Made by a program: the position numbers and the translations under genes. Shown here in pieces: positions 1 through 8,759 of a stretch of 64,000 nt of DNA. Source of the stretch: Synoicihabitans lomoniglobus (GTDB lineage Bacteria; Verrucomicrobiota; Verrucomicrobiia; Opitutales; Opitutaceae); the NCBI RefSeq assembly GCF_029023725.1, contig NZ_CP119075.1, positions 3,839,501-3,903,500 of the forward strand, given 5' to 3'. Within the stretch, counting starts at the first letter, position 1, and every line of letters starts with the position of its first letter. The notes below the pieces were generated by a model. The model did not search any database, had not been told where the DNA came from, and was given only the letters and a program-made list of their open reading frames with translations.

Positions 1-49
1 GACCAATAGTCCCGCCGTCCTGACCCAACCCGCGCCGCGCCTCGCACGA

Positions 50-80
50 CCGCTCCCCGTTTGACGGGGGCGGTTTTTTT
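50..80 (+). terminator. Intrinsic terminator of an upstream gene
   Basis: A GC-rich stem (arms about 50-60 and 64-73, loop TTG) is followed by seven T residues. It closes a transcription unit that lies before the window. It ends only 37 bases before the ATG of the next gene, so either that gene has a very short promoter region or the hairpin acts as a leader attenuator. Confidence 0.75.
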
Positions 81-117
81 GTTTCGCGCCTTTCTCCCGC
101 TCGTTTTCCCTCTTCCC

Positions 118-1749
118 ATGCGAAAGACCTCCCTTCTGTCCCTCGGCCTCATCGCGGGACTCGTCGCCCTGACTTCCGGCTGCGGCAATCGTGAAACATC
201 CGTCGAATCCGGTAACCGCGATCAAATCCTCCACGTCGGCAATCTCTCCGAGCCGACCGACCTCGATCCGCACATCATCAACAGTCTGCAGGACTTTAAC
301 ATCGTCCTCGCCCTGTTCGAGGGACTCACCCAATACGATCCCAAGGACAGCCACGCCACCCCCGGCGTCGCCACCCACTGGGAAGCCTCGGATGACGTTA
401 AAACCTGGGTCTTTCATCTGCGTCCCGATGCGAAATGGTCCAACGGCGATCCCGTCACCGCGTTTGATTTTGTCTACGCCTACCGGCGCATGCTCTCGCC
501 CGGACTCGCTTCCGAATATGCCTACATGCTCTTCTGCCTCGAGGGCTCCGAAGCCTTCGTGTCCGGCAAATCAACCGACTTTTCCACGGTCGGCGCCAAG
601 GCGCTCGACGCCCACACCCTGGAGCTGAAACTCAGTTACCCGGTGCCCTATCTCGCGGATCTTGTCGCCCATGCTTCCTGGTATCCCGTGCACCAGGCGA
701 CCATCGAAACCTACGGCGCCATGGACCAGCGCGGCTCACGTTGGACCCGCCCCGGCAATCTCGTCGGTAACGGCCCGTTCACCCTCACCGAGTGGAAGCC
801 CAACCAAGTCATCCGCGTCACCAAGTCCGCTACCTACTGGGATGCCGCCGTCGTGCGCCTCAACGAGATTCGGTTCTACCCCATCGAAAGCACGGCCAGC
901 GAGGAAGCCGCCTTCCGTTCCGGTCAGCTGCACGTCACCACCGGCATTCCCATCGACAAGATCGCCGTCTACAAAAACGATCCCGAGCTGAGCAAATTCC
1001 TCTCCCAGGAGACCCAGCTCGCCACCTACTTCTACCGGTTCAATACCCAGAAACCACCCCTCGACGACGTGCGTGTGCGCCGCGCCCTTTCCCTCGCCAT
1101 CGACCGCGAACAGATCGTCAACAAGGTGACCCTCGGCGGTCAACTTCCCGCCCGCAACCTTACCCCGCCCCAGACCGCCGGCTACACGGCCGGTGACCTG
1201 CTCACCGGTGATGTCGCCGAGGCCCAACGCTTGCTGGCCGAAGCCGGCTTCCCCGGCGGCGAAGGCTTCCCGCGACTCGAAATTCTGTTCAATACCAACG
1301 ATGGCCACCGCCGCATCGCCGAGGCCATTCAGCAAATGTGGCGCGTGAACTTGGGCGTCGATATCGGCCTCTACAATCAGGAGTCCAAGGTCCAGTCCGA
1401 CTCCATGCGCAACGGCGACTACGAGATCGCCCGCTACGCCTGGATTGGCGACTACCTCGACGCCTCGACCTTCCTTGAGCTCATGCTCTCCGACAGCGGC
1501 AACAACCAAACCGGTTGGGCCAACGCCGACTACGATCGACTCGTCAACGAAGCCCGCTACGTGCTCGACCCGGCGCAACGTTTCACGCTCTACCGCGAAG
1601 CCGAACGCATCCTCATGGCCGAGTCCCCGATCGCGCCGATTTACTTTTACGTAAACTCCTCACTGCAAGTGCCCGAGCTCAAGGGTTGGTATGGCAATTT
1701 GATCGACATCCACCCCTACAAGCACGTCCACCTCGAAGCGGCGCCGTAG
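118..1749 (+). CDS. Oligopeptide ABC transporter substrate-binding lipoprotein (OppA/SBP_bac_5 family)
   Basis: The 543-aa protein is the extracytoplasmic binding protein of a peptide uptake system. The ATG at 118 is chosen because it gives a short basic N-region, a hydrophobic stretch and a lipobox-like TSGC with Cys22; the longer open frame starts inside the terminator. Family signatures include GNLSEPTDLDPH near residue 40 and the W.F.LR.DAKWSNGDPVTA.DF segment (about residues 98-120), both typical of SBP_bac_5 proteins such as OppA and MppA. No permease or ATPase gene follows, so it is an orphan binding protein here and may serve a transporter encoded elsewhere. Exact ligand (oligopeptide, dipeptide or murein peptide) cannot be read from sequence. 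Confidence 0.92.
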   Translation: MRKTSLLSLGLIAGLVALTSGCGNRETSVESGNRDQILHVGNLSEPTDLDPHIINSLQDFNIVLALFEGLTQYDPKDSHATPGVATHWEASDDVKTWVFHLRPDAKWSNGDPVTAFDFVYAYRRMLSPGLASEYAYMLFCLEGSEAFVSGKSTDFSTVGAKALDAHTLELKLSYPVPYLADLVAHASWYPVHQATIETYGAMDQRGSRWTRPGNLVGNGPFTLTEWKPNQVIRVTKSATYWDAAVVRLNEIRFYPIESTASEEAAFRSGQLHVTTGIPIDKIAVYKNDPELSKFLSQETQLATYFYRFNTQKPPLDDVRVRRALSLAIDREQIVNKVTLGGQLPARNLTPPQTAGYTAGDLLTGDVAEAQRLLAEAGFPGGEGFPRLEILFNTNDGHRRIAEAIQQMWRVNLGVDIGLYNQESKVQSDSMRNGDYEIARYAWIGDYLDASTFLELMLSDSGNNQTGWANADYDRLVNEARYVLDPAQRFTLYREAERILMAESPIAPIYFYVNSSLQVPELKGWYGNLIDIHPYKHVHLEAAP

Positions 1750-1870
1750 GCTGAACTCCGGCGCGCCACGCCGCGAAGGGCCTTAACCGGTCGGTGAGAT
1801 TTGGTAATAATCGAGCGACCGAGAAGATCGGGCGCAACTTTTGCTCCGAACTGGTGTAGTTACTTACATC

Positions 1871-2017
1871 ATGACTCTCCCGCCCGCTTCCACTTACCGC
1901 ACCCGCGCCGTCCTTTGGCTGCGCACGCACGTGCTCTTTGCGTGGCTCGACGATCTCAATGCGGACTACCGCGATTGGAAACCCGAGCCCCCCGTCTACG
2001 AACGGCTGATCCGCTAA
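1871..2017 (+). CDS. Small hypothetical protein (48 aa)
   Basis: An ATG at 1871 opens a 48-codon frame ending at TAA 2015-2017, immediately followed by a good intrinsic terminator. The product starts MTLPPASTYRTRAVLW and ends in an acidic-aromatic tail (DLNADYRDWKPEPPVYERL). Composition is protein-like (five Trp/Tyr in the second half, balanced charge) rather than the Arg/Pro-rich translation seen in wrong frames of this GC-rich DNA. The separate terminator argues that something is transcribed here. No family is recognised; an alternative is that the transcript is a non-coding RNA. Confidence 0.5.
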   Translation: MTLPPASTYRTRAVLWLRTHVLFAWLDDLNADYRDWKPEPPVYERLIR

Positions 2018-2040
2018 TTTAATCGGCCCTGACTATCTGC

Positions 2041-2076
2041 ACCGCCGTGTCCCGCAAGGGCCCGGCGGTTTTTTGT
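2041..2076 (+). terminator. Intrinsic terminator after the 48-codon ORF
   Basis: CCGCC...GGCGG arms with an inner CCC-GCAA-GGG hairpin are followed by a run of six T. It lies 24 bases before the ATG of the YcaQ-like gene. Confidence 0.7.
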
Positions 2077-2099
2077 TTTCGCGCTCGCCTCCCCGCCAA

Positions 2100-3239
2100 A
2101 TGGTTCGACCCGTGCCCCTACCCCCTCCGCTCACGATCGACCCCGCGACCGCCCGCCGCTTCGCCCTGCGGGCCACCGGATTGATCCAGCCCCACGCTTC
2201 CCTCGCCTCCGCGCTCGAACATCAGGGCTTCATTCAGATTGATCCCATTAATGTCTGCGGTCGCATGCATGAGCACATCGCTCGCGTGCGCGTCTCCGGC
2301 TACGAGGAAGGCCATCTTCACCAGCACCTGCATGGGGTGCCGGACGACGCTCCCCTCGACACCACCACTCGGCCGGCGGCGGAACGCACCGCGTTCGAAC
2401 ATTTCCATCCCGGCCGCTGGGTCCTGGCCGCGTTTGGCGTCGAAGCCTGGCCTTACTTGCACGCGGTCATGGCCCAGCGCGCCCGCACGCCCGGTCAATG
2501 GATGGGTCAGCTCACCGCCCCCGAACGCACGCTGGCCCGCCGCATCCTCGCCGAGATCGGCGCCCGCGGCGCCCTCGCGTCCGAACACATCGACCACGAC
2601 GAACGGTCTCACAACGGATGGAATACCTCCCGCACCGTAAAGGTGGTCATGGACAAGCTCTTCGGCCAGGGCCGACTCCTCATCGCCCGCCGTCAAAATG
2701 GTCGCCGCGTCTACGACCTGCCCGAACGCGTGTTGCCCGCCCCGGTTTTGAGCCAACGCAAACCCACGGCCAAGGCGATCGACCGTTGGACCGCTCACCT
2801 CAAACTGCGCCAACACCGCCTGGTGACCCTCAAACGCACCGAACTCCCGCTCGTGTCCGATCTGGTGCAACCGGTGAGCGTCGCAGGATGCCCCTCCCTC
2901 TACTGCTTGCGTAGCGACATCCCCCTGCTGGAGACCGCTGCCGAACCGCCGGTCGAGCCCCGCTTGCTGGCCCCGCTCGATCCACTCATTCTCGACCGCA
3001 CCATCGCCCAAAAGTTGTGGGGATTCGACTACACGTGGGAAGTCTATACGCCGGCCGCCAAACGGAAACGCGGCTACTACGCCCTGCCGCTACTCGCCGG
3101 TGATCGCCTCATCGGCGACATCGACCTCAAGGCGGATCGCGTCGCCGGTCGCCTCCGCGTCGTCTCCCGCCGCTGCGCCCGCGGTCACCGCACCGCCCCC
3201 GCCGTCCGCGCCGTCGCCACCTTTCTCGGCTTGAAATAA
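2100..3239 (+). CDS. YcaQ-like DNA glycosylase / winged-helix protein (HTH_42, DUF1006)
   Basis: The 379-aa protein matches the YcaQ/AlkX family, which in E. coli unhooks interstrand crosslinks and removes bulky N7-alkyl lesions. Visible family features are the N-terminal IQIDPINVCGRMHEHI segment (residues ~39-54; E. coli-type proteins have QIDS..V..RAH), the central winged-helix part, and the C-terminal LAPLDPLILDR ... GFDYTWEVYTPAAKR ... GDRLIGDIDLKADR block. ATG 2100 is preferred over the upstream TTG at 2073, which sits inside the terminator. A catalytic QxQ/QxD-type signature appears as QID in the N-terminal motif. The neighbour is recQ, so this end of the window has a DNA-repair flavour, though they have separate leaders. 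Confidence 0.85.
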   Translation: MVRPVPLPPPLTIDPATARRFALRATGLIQPHASLASALEHQGFIQIDPINVCGRMHEHIARVRVSGYEEGHLHQHLHGVPDDAPLDTTTRPAAERTAFEHFHPGRWVLAAFGVEAWPYLHAVMAQRARTPGQWMGQLTAPERTLARRILAEIGARGALASEHIDHDERSHNGWNTSRTVKVVMDKLFGQGRLLIARRQNGRRVYDLPERVLPAPVLSQRKPTAKAIDRWTAHLKLRQHRLVTLKRTELPLVSDLVQPVSVAGCPSLYCLRSDIPLLETAAEPPVEPRLLAPLDPLILDRTIAQKLWGFDYTWEVYTPAAKRKRGYYALPLLAGDRLIGDIDLKADRVAGRLRVVSRRCARGHRTAPAVRAVATFLGLK

Positions 3240-3284
3240 TCCGCCGCCTCCCCGCGCGGAACCACCGGCCCCCGCACCGCCGGA

Positions 3285-3319
3285 CTCGAAAGTGTAACCA
3301 TAATGGTTACACTTTCGAG
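3285..3319. repeat. Perfect 35-bp palindrome (17-bp arms)
   Basis: CTCGAAAGTGTAACCAT, a single A, then the exact reverse complement ATGGTTACACTTTCGAG. There is no T-run on either side, so it is not a classical terminator. It could be a protein-binding dyad, a processing hairpin, or a transposable-element remnant. It lies in the 344-bp gap between the YcaQ-like gene and recQ. Confidence 0.85.
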
Positions 3320-3513
3320 CCGGGCCGACTGGTCGCCATCGGGATGTCACCTTGCTGCTGCCGTGGCGTCACACAGGTTTCAGCCGGGTGATATCGCGGT
3401 GACGGAACGGCTTTGTCATCGGCAACCGACACCCGCCCCGGAGACTATGGGTTTCCGGCGGTGCTACTTTGGTGGGCGCCAATGGGTTTAGTTGTGTTGT
3501 AATCCCCTAATGA
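3320..3513 (+). other. Unassigned recQ upstream region, possible leader or small RNA
   Basis: About 190 bases without a convincing ORF run from the palindrome to a terminator hairpin located 41 bases before recQ. The stretch contains a TTGGTG/CGCCAA hairpin near 3470-3483. The arrangement is compatible with a small RNA or an attenuated recQ leader, but I recognise no known RNA family (checked by eye for 6S, SRP, tmRNA and cobalamin motifs). Confidence 0.2.
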
Positions 3514-3543
3514 AAGCCGTCGGGACTTCCCGGCGGCTTTTTG
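3514..3543 (+). terminator. Terminator hairpin directly before recQ
   Basis: AAGCCG.CGGGA-CTT-CCCG.CGGCTT followed by TTT forms a compact intrinsic terminator. Only 41 bases separate it from the most plausible recQ start, leaving little room for a separate promoter. Confidence 0.7.
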
Positions 3544-3583
3544 CTTGGTCGCTTCGGCCCGGTCCGGTTCGCTCGGATCAACT

Positions 3584-5422
3584 TTGCCAGAACTTCTCGA
3601 CACGCTCCGCACCACCTTTGGCTACGATCATTTTCGCCCGCTCCAGCGCGAGATCATCGAAGCGCATCTCGCGTCACGTGATGTCTTCGCCCTCCTGCCC
3701 ACGGGGGGCGGCAAGTCGATGTGTTTCCAACTGCCGGCTTTGGTGCGCGCCGATCGGGGACTGACCGTGGTCGTGTCGCCGCTCATTGCTTTGATGAAGG
3801 ACCAGGTGGATCAGTTGCAGGCCGCCGGCGTCGCCGCGACTTATCTCAACTCGTCGCTGTCTTCCGCCGAAGCTCGTTCGCGCATGGCGGGCTTGCACCG
3901 CGGCGAGTTTCGCCTGCTCTACGTCGCGCCGGAGCGACTCATGTTGGACAATTGGCAGCAGAACCTCACCGGCTGGAATGTCGCGGCCATCGCCATCGAC
4001 GAGGCACACTGCGTTTCGGAATGGGGCCATGATTTTCGGCCGGAATACCGGCAGTTGTCCGAGCTGCGGGACATCCTGCCCGAAGTGCCGTTCATGGCCC
4101 TCACCGCCACCGCCACCGAGCGCGTGCGTGAAGACATCGTCTCGCATCTGCAGTTGAAAGAGCCAGCCGTGTTTGTGGCGTCGTTCAACCGGCCCAATCT
4201 CACCTACAAGGTGCTGCCGAAGAACGGACCCGCGCGACAGATCATGGACTTCGTCAAGTCGCGGCCCGACGACAGCGGCATCGTCTACTGCGCCTCCCGT
4301 GCCGCCGCCGAACGGTGTGCCGAAGCACTGGCTGCCCGCGGTTTCGCCGCGAAGCCCTACCACGCCGGTCTGCCGGCCCACGAACGCGCCGAGAACCAGG
4401 AGGCCTTCCTGCGCGACGATGTGCGCATCATCTGCGCCACCATCGCGTTTGGCATGGGCATCAACAAACCCAATGTCCGCTGGGTGATTCACTACGACCT
4501 GCCCAAGAACATCGAAGGCTACTATCAGGAAACCGGTCGGGCCGGCCGCGATGGTTTGCCCGGGGATTGCCTGTTGCTGTTCAGCGCCGGCGACGCCGCC
4601 AAACAAACGCATTTCATCGACGAAATCACCGACGAACACGAACGCAGCGTCGCCCGTTCCCAGTTGCGGCAGATCATGCACTACGCCGAATCCGCCGGTT
4701 GTCGCCGGTCGGAACTCCTCGGCTATTTCGGCGAGTCGTTCACGATCGACGGTTGCAGCGGCTGCGACAACTGCCTCGAACCGCGTGAGACCTACGACGG
4801 CACCATCGTCGCCCAGAAATTTCTATCGTGCGTCTACCGCGTGCGTCGCGCCTCCCAATTCGGCTGCGGCGCCAACCACGTCATCGAAGTGCTCACCGGC
4901 GCCGACACCGACAAAATCCGCCGCTGGGGCCACGATCGCGTGACCACCTACGGCATCGGCACCGAACTTTCCCGCCCCCAGTGGGCGGCCGTCTTCCGTG
5001 AACTGTTGCGGCTCGGCTTTCTCATGCAAACCGAGGGCCAGTATCCCACGGTCGAGCTCACGCAGGAGGGCGTCGACATTCTGCGTGCCCGCACGCCGAT
5101 CACCTTGACCAAGCCCATGATCACGCCCAAGGCCGCCCGGGTGCGCCGCAAGCGCGAGGGCGAGATTGCGTGCGACGAGATTCTCTTCGACCGGCTGCGC
5201 CAGCAACGCAAACGCCTCGCCGACGAACGCGGCGTGCCGGCTTACGTCATCTTCGGCGATGCCACTCTGCGCCAGATGGCTCGCGAGTATCCGGAAAACC
5301 CCGACGCCATGCACGATATCTTCGGCATGGGGGCGAAAAAACACGCCGAGTTCGCCGAAACCTTTGCCGGGATCATCGCTGATTATCTCCGCGAAAATTC
5401 GCGCATGACTTTCAACGACTGA
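3584..5422 (+). CDS. recQ: ATP-dependent DNA helicase RecQ
   Basis: A 612-aa 3'-5' superfamily 2 helicase used in recombination and fork repair. It has every RecQ landmark: FGYDHFRPLQREII (motif 0), Walker A LLPTGGGKSM, the DEAH-type IDEAHCVSEWGHDFRPEY, ALTATA, NKPNVRWVIHYD, QETGRAGRDG, the four-cysteine zinc site (C in ESAGC, then CSGCDNC), the RQC winged helix and a C-terminal HRDC domain (DERGVPAYVIFGDATL...). The frame stays open back to TTG 3545, but that codon abuts the terminator; TTG 3584 gives the usual short N-terminus (MPELLDTLRTTFGY). No ATG is available, so the gene probably uses a TTG start. Confidence 0.97.
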   Translation: MPELLDTLRTTFGYDHFRPLQREIIEAHLASRDVFALLPTGGGKSMCFQLPALVRADRGLTVVVSPLIALMKDQVDQLQAAGVAATYLNSSLSSAEARSRMAGLHRGEFRLLYVAPERLMLDNWQQNLTGWNVAAIAIDEAHCVSEWGHDFRPEYRQLSELRDILPEVPFMALTATATERVREDIVSHLQLKEPAVFVASFNRPNLTYKVLPKNGPARQIMDFVKSRPDDSGIVYCASRAAAERCAEALAARGFAAKPYHAGLPAHERAENQEAFLRDDVRIICATIAFGMGINKPNVRWVIHYDLPKNIEGYYQETGRAGRDGLPGDCLLLFSAGDAAKQTHFIDEITDEHERSVARSQLRQIMHYAESAGCRRSELLGYFGESFTIDGCSGCDNCLEPRETYDGTIVAQKFLSCVYRVRRASQFGCGANHVIEVLTGADTDKIRRWGHDRVTTYGIGTELSRPQWAAVFRELLRLGFLMQTEGQYPTVELTQEGVDILRARTPITLTKPMITPKAARVRRKREGEIACDEILFDRLRQQRKRLADERGVPAYVIFGDATLRQMAREYPENPDAMHDIFGMGAKKHAEFAETFAGIIADYLRENSRMTFND

Positions 5423-5444
5423 TCACCGCGCCGCGCGGCCGATT

Positions 5445-6239
5445 TCACCCAAACATCGTCTGGAGGAGTGCCACCGAGATGATGACCCAGACCACAATGC
5501 TCGCGAGTTTGGCGGCACCGGCCACCGCCACGGCGCGAGGCAGTGAGCTCGCATGCGTGGTCTTCATCAGCGCAATAACCAGGGCGAAGTAGGACAAGGC
5601 GTGGTCGACATGAAAAACCGCAGTCGTGTTGAACCCGAATTCGGCCACGGCCAAAACCACGGCGCGCGTGCCGGCTGAGACGGCGGCGGGCAAAATCATC
5701 TGCCCCCAATCGCCGTGGATGTCCGACCATTTGAACGCGAGTTTCAGGATCACGATCATCACCACCATCGCGATGACCGTTTGTAGCAGCAGCGCCATGA
5801 CGCGCTGCCCGACGGCCGGCTCCTGATATTCGTAAGCGTCCTCGGCTTCCATCTGCTCCACGAGCGCACTGAAATCCGCCGGCTCATCGGTCGCGGCAAC
5901 CGTATCCGCCAACTCGTCGGGCGCCGCGGTTTCCGCCGCCGACGCCAGTGCGTCCGGAGGCACGTCCGTTTCCGTCGCGACGACCGCCGACGGTGCTTCC
6001 GCGACGGCTTCGGCAGCGCCGAAAGTAAACTTATCCACTTTGGCGGCTTTGCCACTCATGAACACGACCCGCCCTCCCTCGGGATAAAGCCAGATCTCAC
6101 TTTCCCCCATCGCCATGGATGATTGCGGAGGCCCCAGCACTTCCCGCACTTCCATCGGTATCATCCCCTTACGCAGAACCTGCGCCCACAAATCTCCGCT
6201 AAACACACTCATGGCAATGAGTAGGAAAACAAGCCGCAT
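5445..6239 (-). CDS. Hypothetical secreted/membrane protein with BamE-like N-domain
   Basis: The 264-aa product begins with a signal peptide (MRLVFLLIAMSVFSGDLWAQ). Residues ~22-70 read as a small SmpA/BamE-like unit: LRKGMIPMEVREVLGPP followed by an aromatic strand and KAAKVDKF. An acidic Ala/Glu linker (~75-140) follows, then three or four hydrophobic helices (residues ~145-264). BamE-like repeats are sensors or scaffolds in other proteins, but this fusion to a membrane bundle is not a family I recognise. Its start faces the DUF2062 gene across a 300-bp divergent gap. Convergent with recQ, 22 bp apart. Confidence 0.7.
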   Translation of the reverse strand: MRLVFLLIAMSVFSGDLWAQVLRKGMIPMEVREVLGPPQSSMAMGESEIWLYPEGGRVVFMSGKAAKVDKFTFGAAEAVAEAPSAVVATETDVPPDALASAAETAAPDELADTVAATDEPADFSALVEQMEAEDAYEYQEPAVGQRVMALLLQTVIAMVVMIVILKLAFKWSDIHGDWGQMILPAAVSAGTRAVVLAVAEFGFNTTAVFHVDHALSYFALVIALMKTTHASSLPRAVAVAGAAKLASIVVWVIISVALLQTMFG

Positions 6240-6541
6240 GCTCGTTTCCTACGTGCACACCGGGGCCCAGACAATGCTTATTGCGAGTAACTAGCGAAAA
6301 CCGTCTCCCCGAAATATCACTCCACCTTCGCGGCTCAGCCGAGCGTCCCCAGCGTGACCCGCCCACGCCACTTCAGCTTCTCCAGATATTGGCTGTTCCC
6401 GCCCCATCACCGCGCAACACACTACCTGTTCACGCCCGCGGCAGAGCGTGGGAACTTTCACCGCCGACGTCGCGAAACGGAAAAGAATAACCGAAAACCA
6501 TTTGCACGCCCTGCGTCGGACCGGCACGTTGCGCGGCCTCC
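6240..6541. other. Divergent intergenic region, no gene seen
   Basis: About 300 bases lie between the divergently transcribed membrane-protein gene and the DUF2062 gene. Frames here are short and Arg/Pro-rich. I see no clear -35/-10 pair, hairpin or RNA. It must hold both promoters. Confidence 0.4.
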
Positions 6542-7213
6542 TTGATTTACGTGGACCAATCCGAACACCCCGAAAACCGCCAACGTCGCTTTGCACGCAT
6601 TCGTCGCGCTAAGTGGATGCTCCGGTATTTGCCGCGCCGGGCCCGTTTTCATCGTTACCCGCTCATCGGACGTTTCGCCGATGCGGCGCGCAAAATGCCC
6701 TATTTGTGGTCGTTTCGCAAAGAGGACGTGCGACCGGCACTGTATGCCGGCGCGATCGTCGCAGTGTTGCCCATCATGGGCGTGCAGGTGCCGGTCGCGT
6801 TTGGGTTGGCCCTGCTGCTGCGCTGCAACGTGATGCTGCTGATCGGCCTGCAGTTCATCACCAATCCGTTTACCGCCGCGTTCATTTACTTTGGCACCTA
6901 CCAGCTCGGGCATTGGATCATCGGAGCCTCGGGCTTCGGCGCGAGCGGAGAGTTTGTGCCCGTCGACGGCGGCACTCCGCTCGAACACACCGGTGCGGCC
7001 GGCATGGAGCCCGTGGATCTGGCGTGGACTCAAACGCTCGGAACCACGGTCAACTCCCTCGTCCTGGGCGGCATCATCGCCGGTGCATTGCTCGGGTTGA
7101 TTCTCGACATCCTGTGGCGCAACGGCGTCGCCCAAGCCGTCGCCCACAAAGCCAAAGTCGAGGAACGCAAACGTCGTTCCGGCTCGACCCCTCCGGTGCC
7201 GCCGACAAAGTGA
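6542..7213 (+). CDS. DUF2062 membrane protein
   Basis: A 223-aa protein of the DUF2062 family: a basic N-terminus, then RFHRYPLIGR ... FRKEDVRPALYAGAIVAVLPIMGVQVPVAFGLALLLRCNV, the conserved FITNPFTAAFIYFGTYQLG helix, and a last membrane helix near residues 178-198. The function of the family is not established; members often sit beside glycosyltransferases or envelope genes. The start is uncertain: TTG 6542 or GTG 6551 are both in frame and neither has a good ribosome binding site. The namZ-like gene starts 10 bases downstream, so they are probably co-transcribed. Confidence 0.82.
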   Translation: MIYVDQSEHPENRQRRFARIRRAKWMLRYLPRRARFHRYPLIGRFADAARKMPYLWSFRKEDVRPALYAGAIVAVLPIMGVQVPVAFGLALLLRCNVMLLIGLQFITNPFTAAFIYFGTYQLGHWIIGASGFGASGEFVPVDGGTPLEHTGAAGMEPVDLAWTQTLGTTVNSLVLGGIIAGALLGLILDILWRNGVAQAVAHKAKVEERKRRSGSTPPVPPTK

Positions 7214-7223
7214 GCCGCGTTTC

Positions 7224-8606
7224 ATGACCGGCTGCACCTCGTCCCGCCCCTCGATTTCTCTGCTTCCCCTTTTAAGCCTGTTGGTCGCCGGATTTTTCGG
7301 CTGTGCCGCCGGCCATCAAAGTGGACCCTCAACTGTCCGGGCCGCGCCCACGGCTCCGTCGAACGAGCCCATGGCCGCGCCCACCGCGGCAGCCGCCCCT
7401 CCCGCATCGGCGTCGGTTTATCCGGTCATGCTGGGCATCGATGTGCTGGAGGCGACCGGCTTCAAACCCTTGCTCGGCAAACGCGTGGGCTTGCTCACTC
7501 ATCCCGCCGGCGTGAATCGTCGCGGCGTGAGCACCGTCGACGTGTTGCGACAGGCTCCGCAGGTGAATCTGGTCGCGTTGTTCGGACCCGAGCACGGCAT
7601 CTACGGGGATGAAAAAGCCAACGTGCCGGTCGACGACCGCATCGACCCCCGCACCGGCCTGCCCGTGTTTTCCCTCTACGGCAAATACCGCACGCCCACC
7701 GCCAAGATGCTTTCCGGACTCGATGTCCTCGTGGTTGATTTGCAGGACATCGGCACGCGCAGCTACACCTACGTGAGTTGTATGCGACTGGCCATGACGG
7801 CGTGCTTCGAGGCGGGCGTGCAATTTATTGTGCTCGATCGCCCCAACCCGCTGGGCGGTCTCAAAGTCGACGGCCCGCCGCTCGACGCCAAATGGAAAAG
7901 CTACGTCGGCGCGTTTCGCGTGCCCTACGTGCATGGCCTCACCATCGGCGAACTCGCCCGCATGGCCAAGCACGCGCCCGGCGTGCTCGATGTCGATGCC
8001 GCCACCCTCGCCGCCGGCGACCTGTTGGTCGTGCCCATGCGCGGTTGGACACGCTCCATGCGCTGGCCGGAGACCGGTCTGAACTGGGTGCCCACGTCGC
8101 CCATGATCCCCGATTTCGCCGCCGTGGTCGGTTACCCGATGGTCGGGCTCGGCGCTGAACTTAACAAATTCAGTCACGGCCTGGGTCCCAACATCTATCC
8201 GTTCCGCGGCATTGCCCACGGGGGCACTCGCATCGACGAATTGGAATCTCTGCTCCGCGCCCTCCATGTCCCCGGAGTCGGCATTCAGCGGGTGCAGGTG
8301 AACGACCGCGCCGGCCGACCCACCGAAGGCCTTTACCTGCAGGTCACCGATTGGTCGCAATGGAACCCGACCGAAATGAACTTCCACCTCATGCGTCTCG
8401 CCTGCGCCTTGGAAAAGCCCAACCCCTACGTCGCGACGCCACGTAGTCGCGCCGAGCTCTTCATCAAACATTTGGGTTCGGAAGCGTTTTTCGATGCCAT
8501 CGCTCGCGACGGCGATCGCGTCGATCTCGATGCGTGGTTGGCCACGTGGAAACAGCAGGCCGCGATCTACCAAAAACAAAGCCAGCGTTTCTGGCTGTAT
8601 CAGTAA
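7224..8606 (+). CDS. Exo-beta-N-acetylmuramidase NamZ-like lipoprotein (DUF1343, GH171)
   Basis: The 460-aa protein carries an N-terminal lipoprotein signal (hydrophobic run ending GFFGC, Cys ~31) and a Ala/Pro-rich linker before the DUF1343 domain. Family blocks are clear: GKRVGLLTHPAGVNRRG, ALFGPEHGIYGDE, SLYGKYRTPTAKM, DVLVVDLQDIGTRSYTY, FIVLDRPNPLGG and NWVPTSPMIP. Characterised members (Bacillus NamZ, Tannerella) release terminal MurNAc from peptidoglycan fragments, so a role in wall recycling outside the inner membrane is expected. The catalytic Glu is likely the one in FGPEHG. Confidence 0.9.
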   Translation: MTGCTSSRPSISLLPLLSLLVAGFFGCAAGHQSGPSTVRAAPTAPSNEPMAAPTAAAAPPASASVYPVMLGIDVLEATGFKPLLGKRVGLLTHPAGVNRRGVSTVDVLRQAPQVNLVALFGPEHGIYGDEKANVPVDDRIDPRTGLPVFSLYGKYRTPTAKMLSGLDVLVVDLQDIGTRSYTYVSCMRLAMTACFEAGVQFIVLDRPNPLGGLKVDGPPLDAKWKSYVGAFRVPYVHGLTIGELARMAKHAPGVLDVDAATLAAGDLLVVPMRGWTRSMRWPETGLNWVPTSPMIPDFAAVVGYPMVGLGAELNKFSHGLGPNIYPFRGIAHGGTRIDELESLLRALHVPGVGIQRVQVNDRAGRPTEGLYLQVTDWSQWNPTEMNFHLMRLACALEKPNPYVATPRSRAELFIKHLGSEAFFDAIARDGDRVDLDAWLATWKQQAAIYQKQSQRFWLYQ

Positions 8607-8759
8607 TTCGTCTGGAAAAGCGGACCCGATCCGCGCCCCTTCACCCCGGAGTGAAGCCGCGGGTTTTTCTGGCGACCCGATGACGGAATCTCGCGCTCGT
8701 CGGGGTTAGGCGTTGGGGTGTCCCTGTCGACCCCCTCCGCGAATTTACCGATCCCTCCC

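Noticed and set aside
2118-3011. Long minus-strand frame antisense to the YcaQ-like gene
   Set aside because: Shadow frame of GC-rich coding DNA (Gly/Val/Asp/Glu-rich); the plus-strand protein has clear family motifs. The same applies to long antisense frames at 7329-8579, 11277-12374, 39446-40933, 41164-42630, 50711-52429 and 59157-60308.
3303-3491. A 62-codon frame starting in the recQ-upstream palindrome
   Set aside because: Starts inside the inverted repeat, has no hydrophobic or domain pattern, and ends before a terminator.
6281-6596. Short frames in the 6240-6541 divergent gap
   Set aside because: Arg/Pro-rich, overlapping on both strands, no conserved-looking pattern; treated as promoter region.
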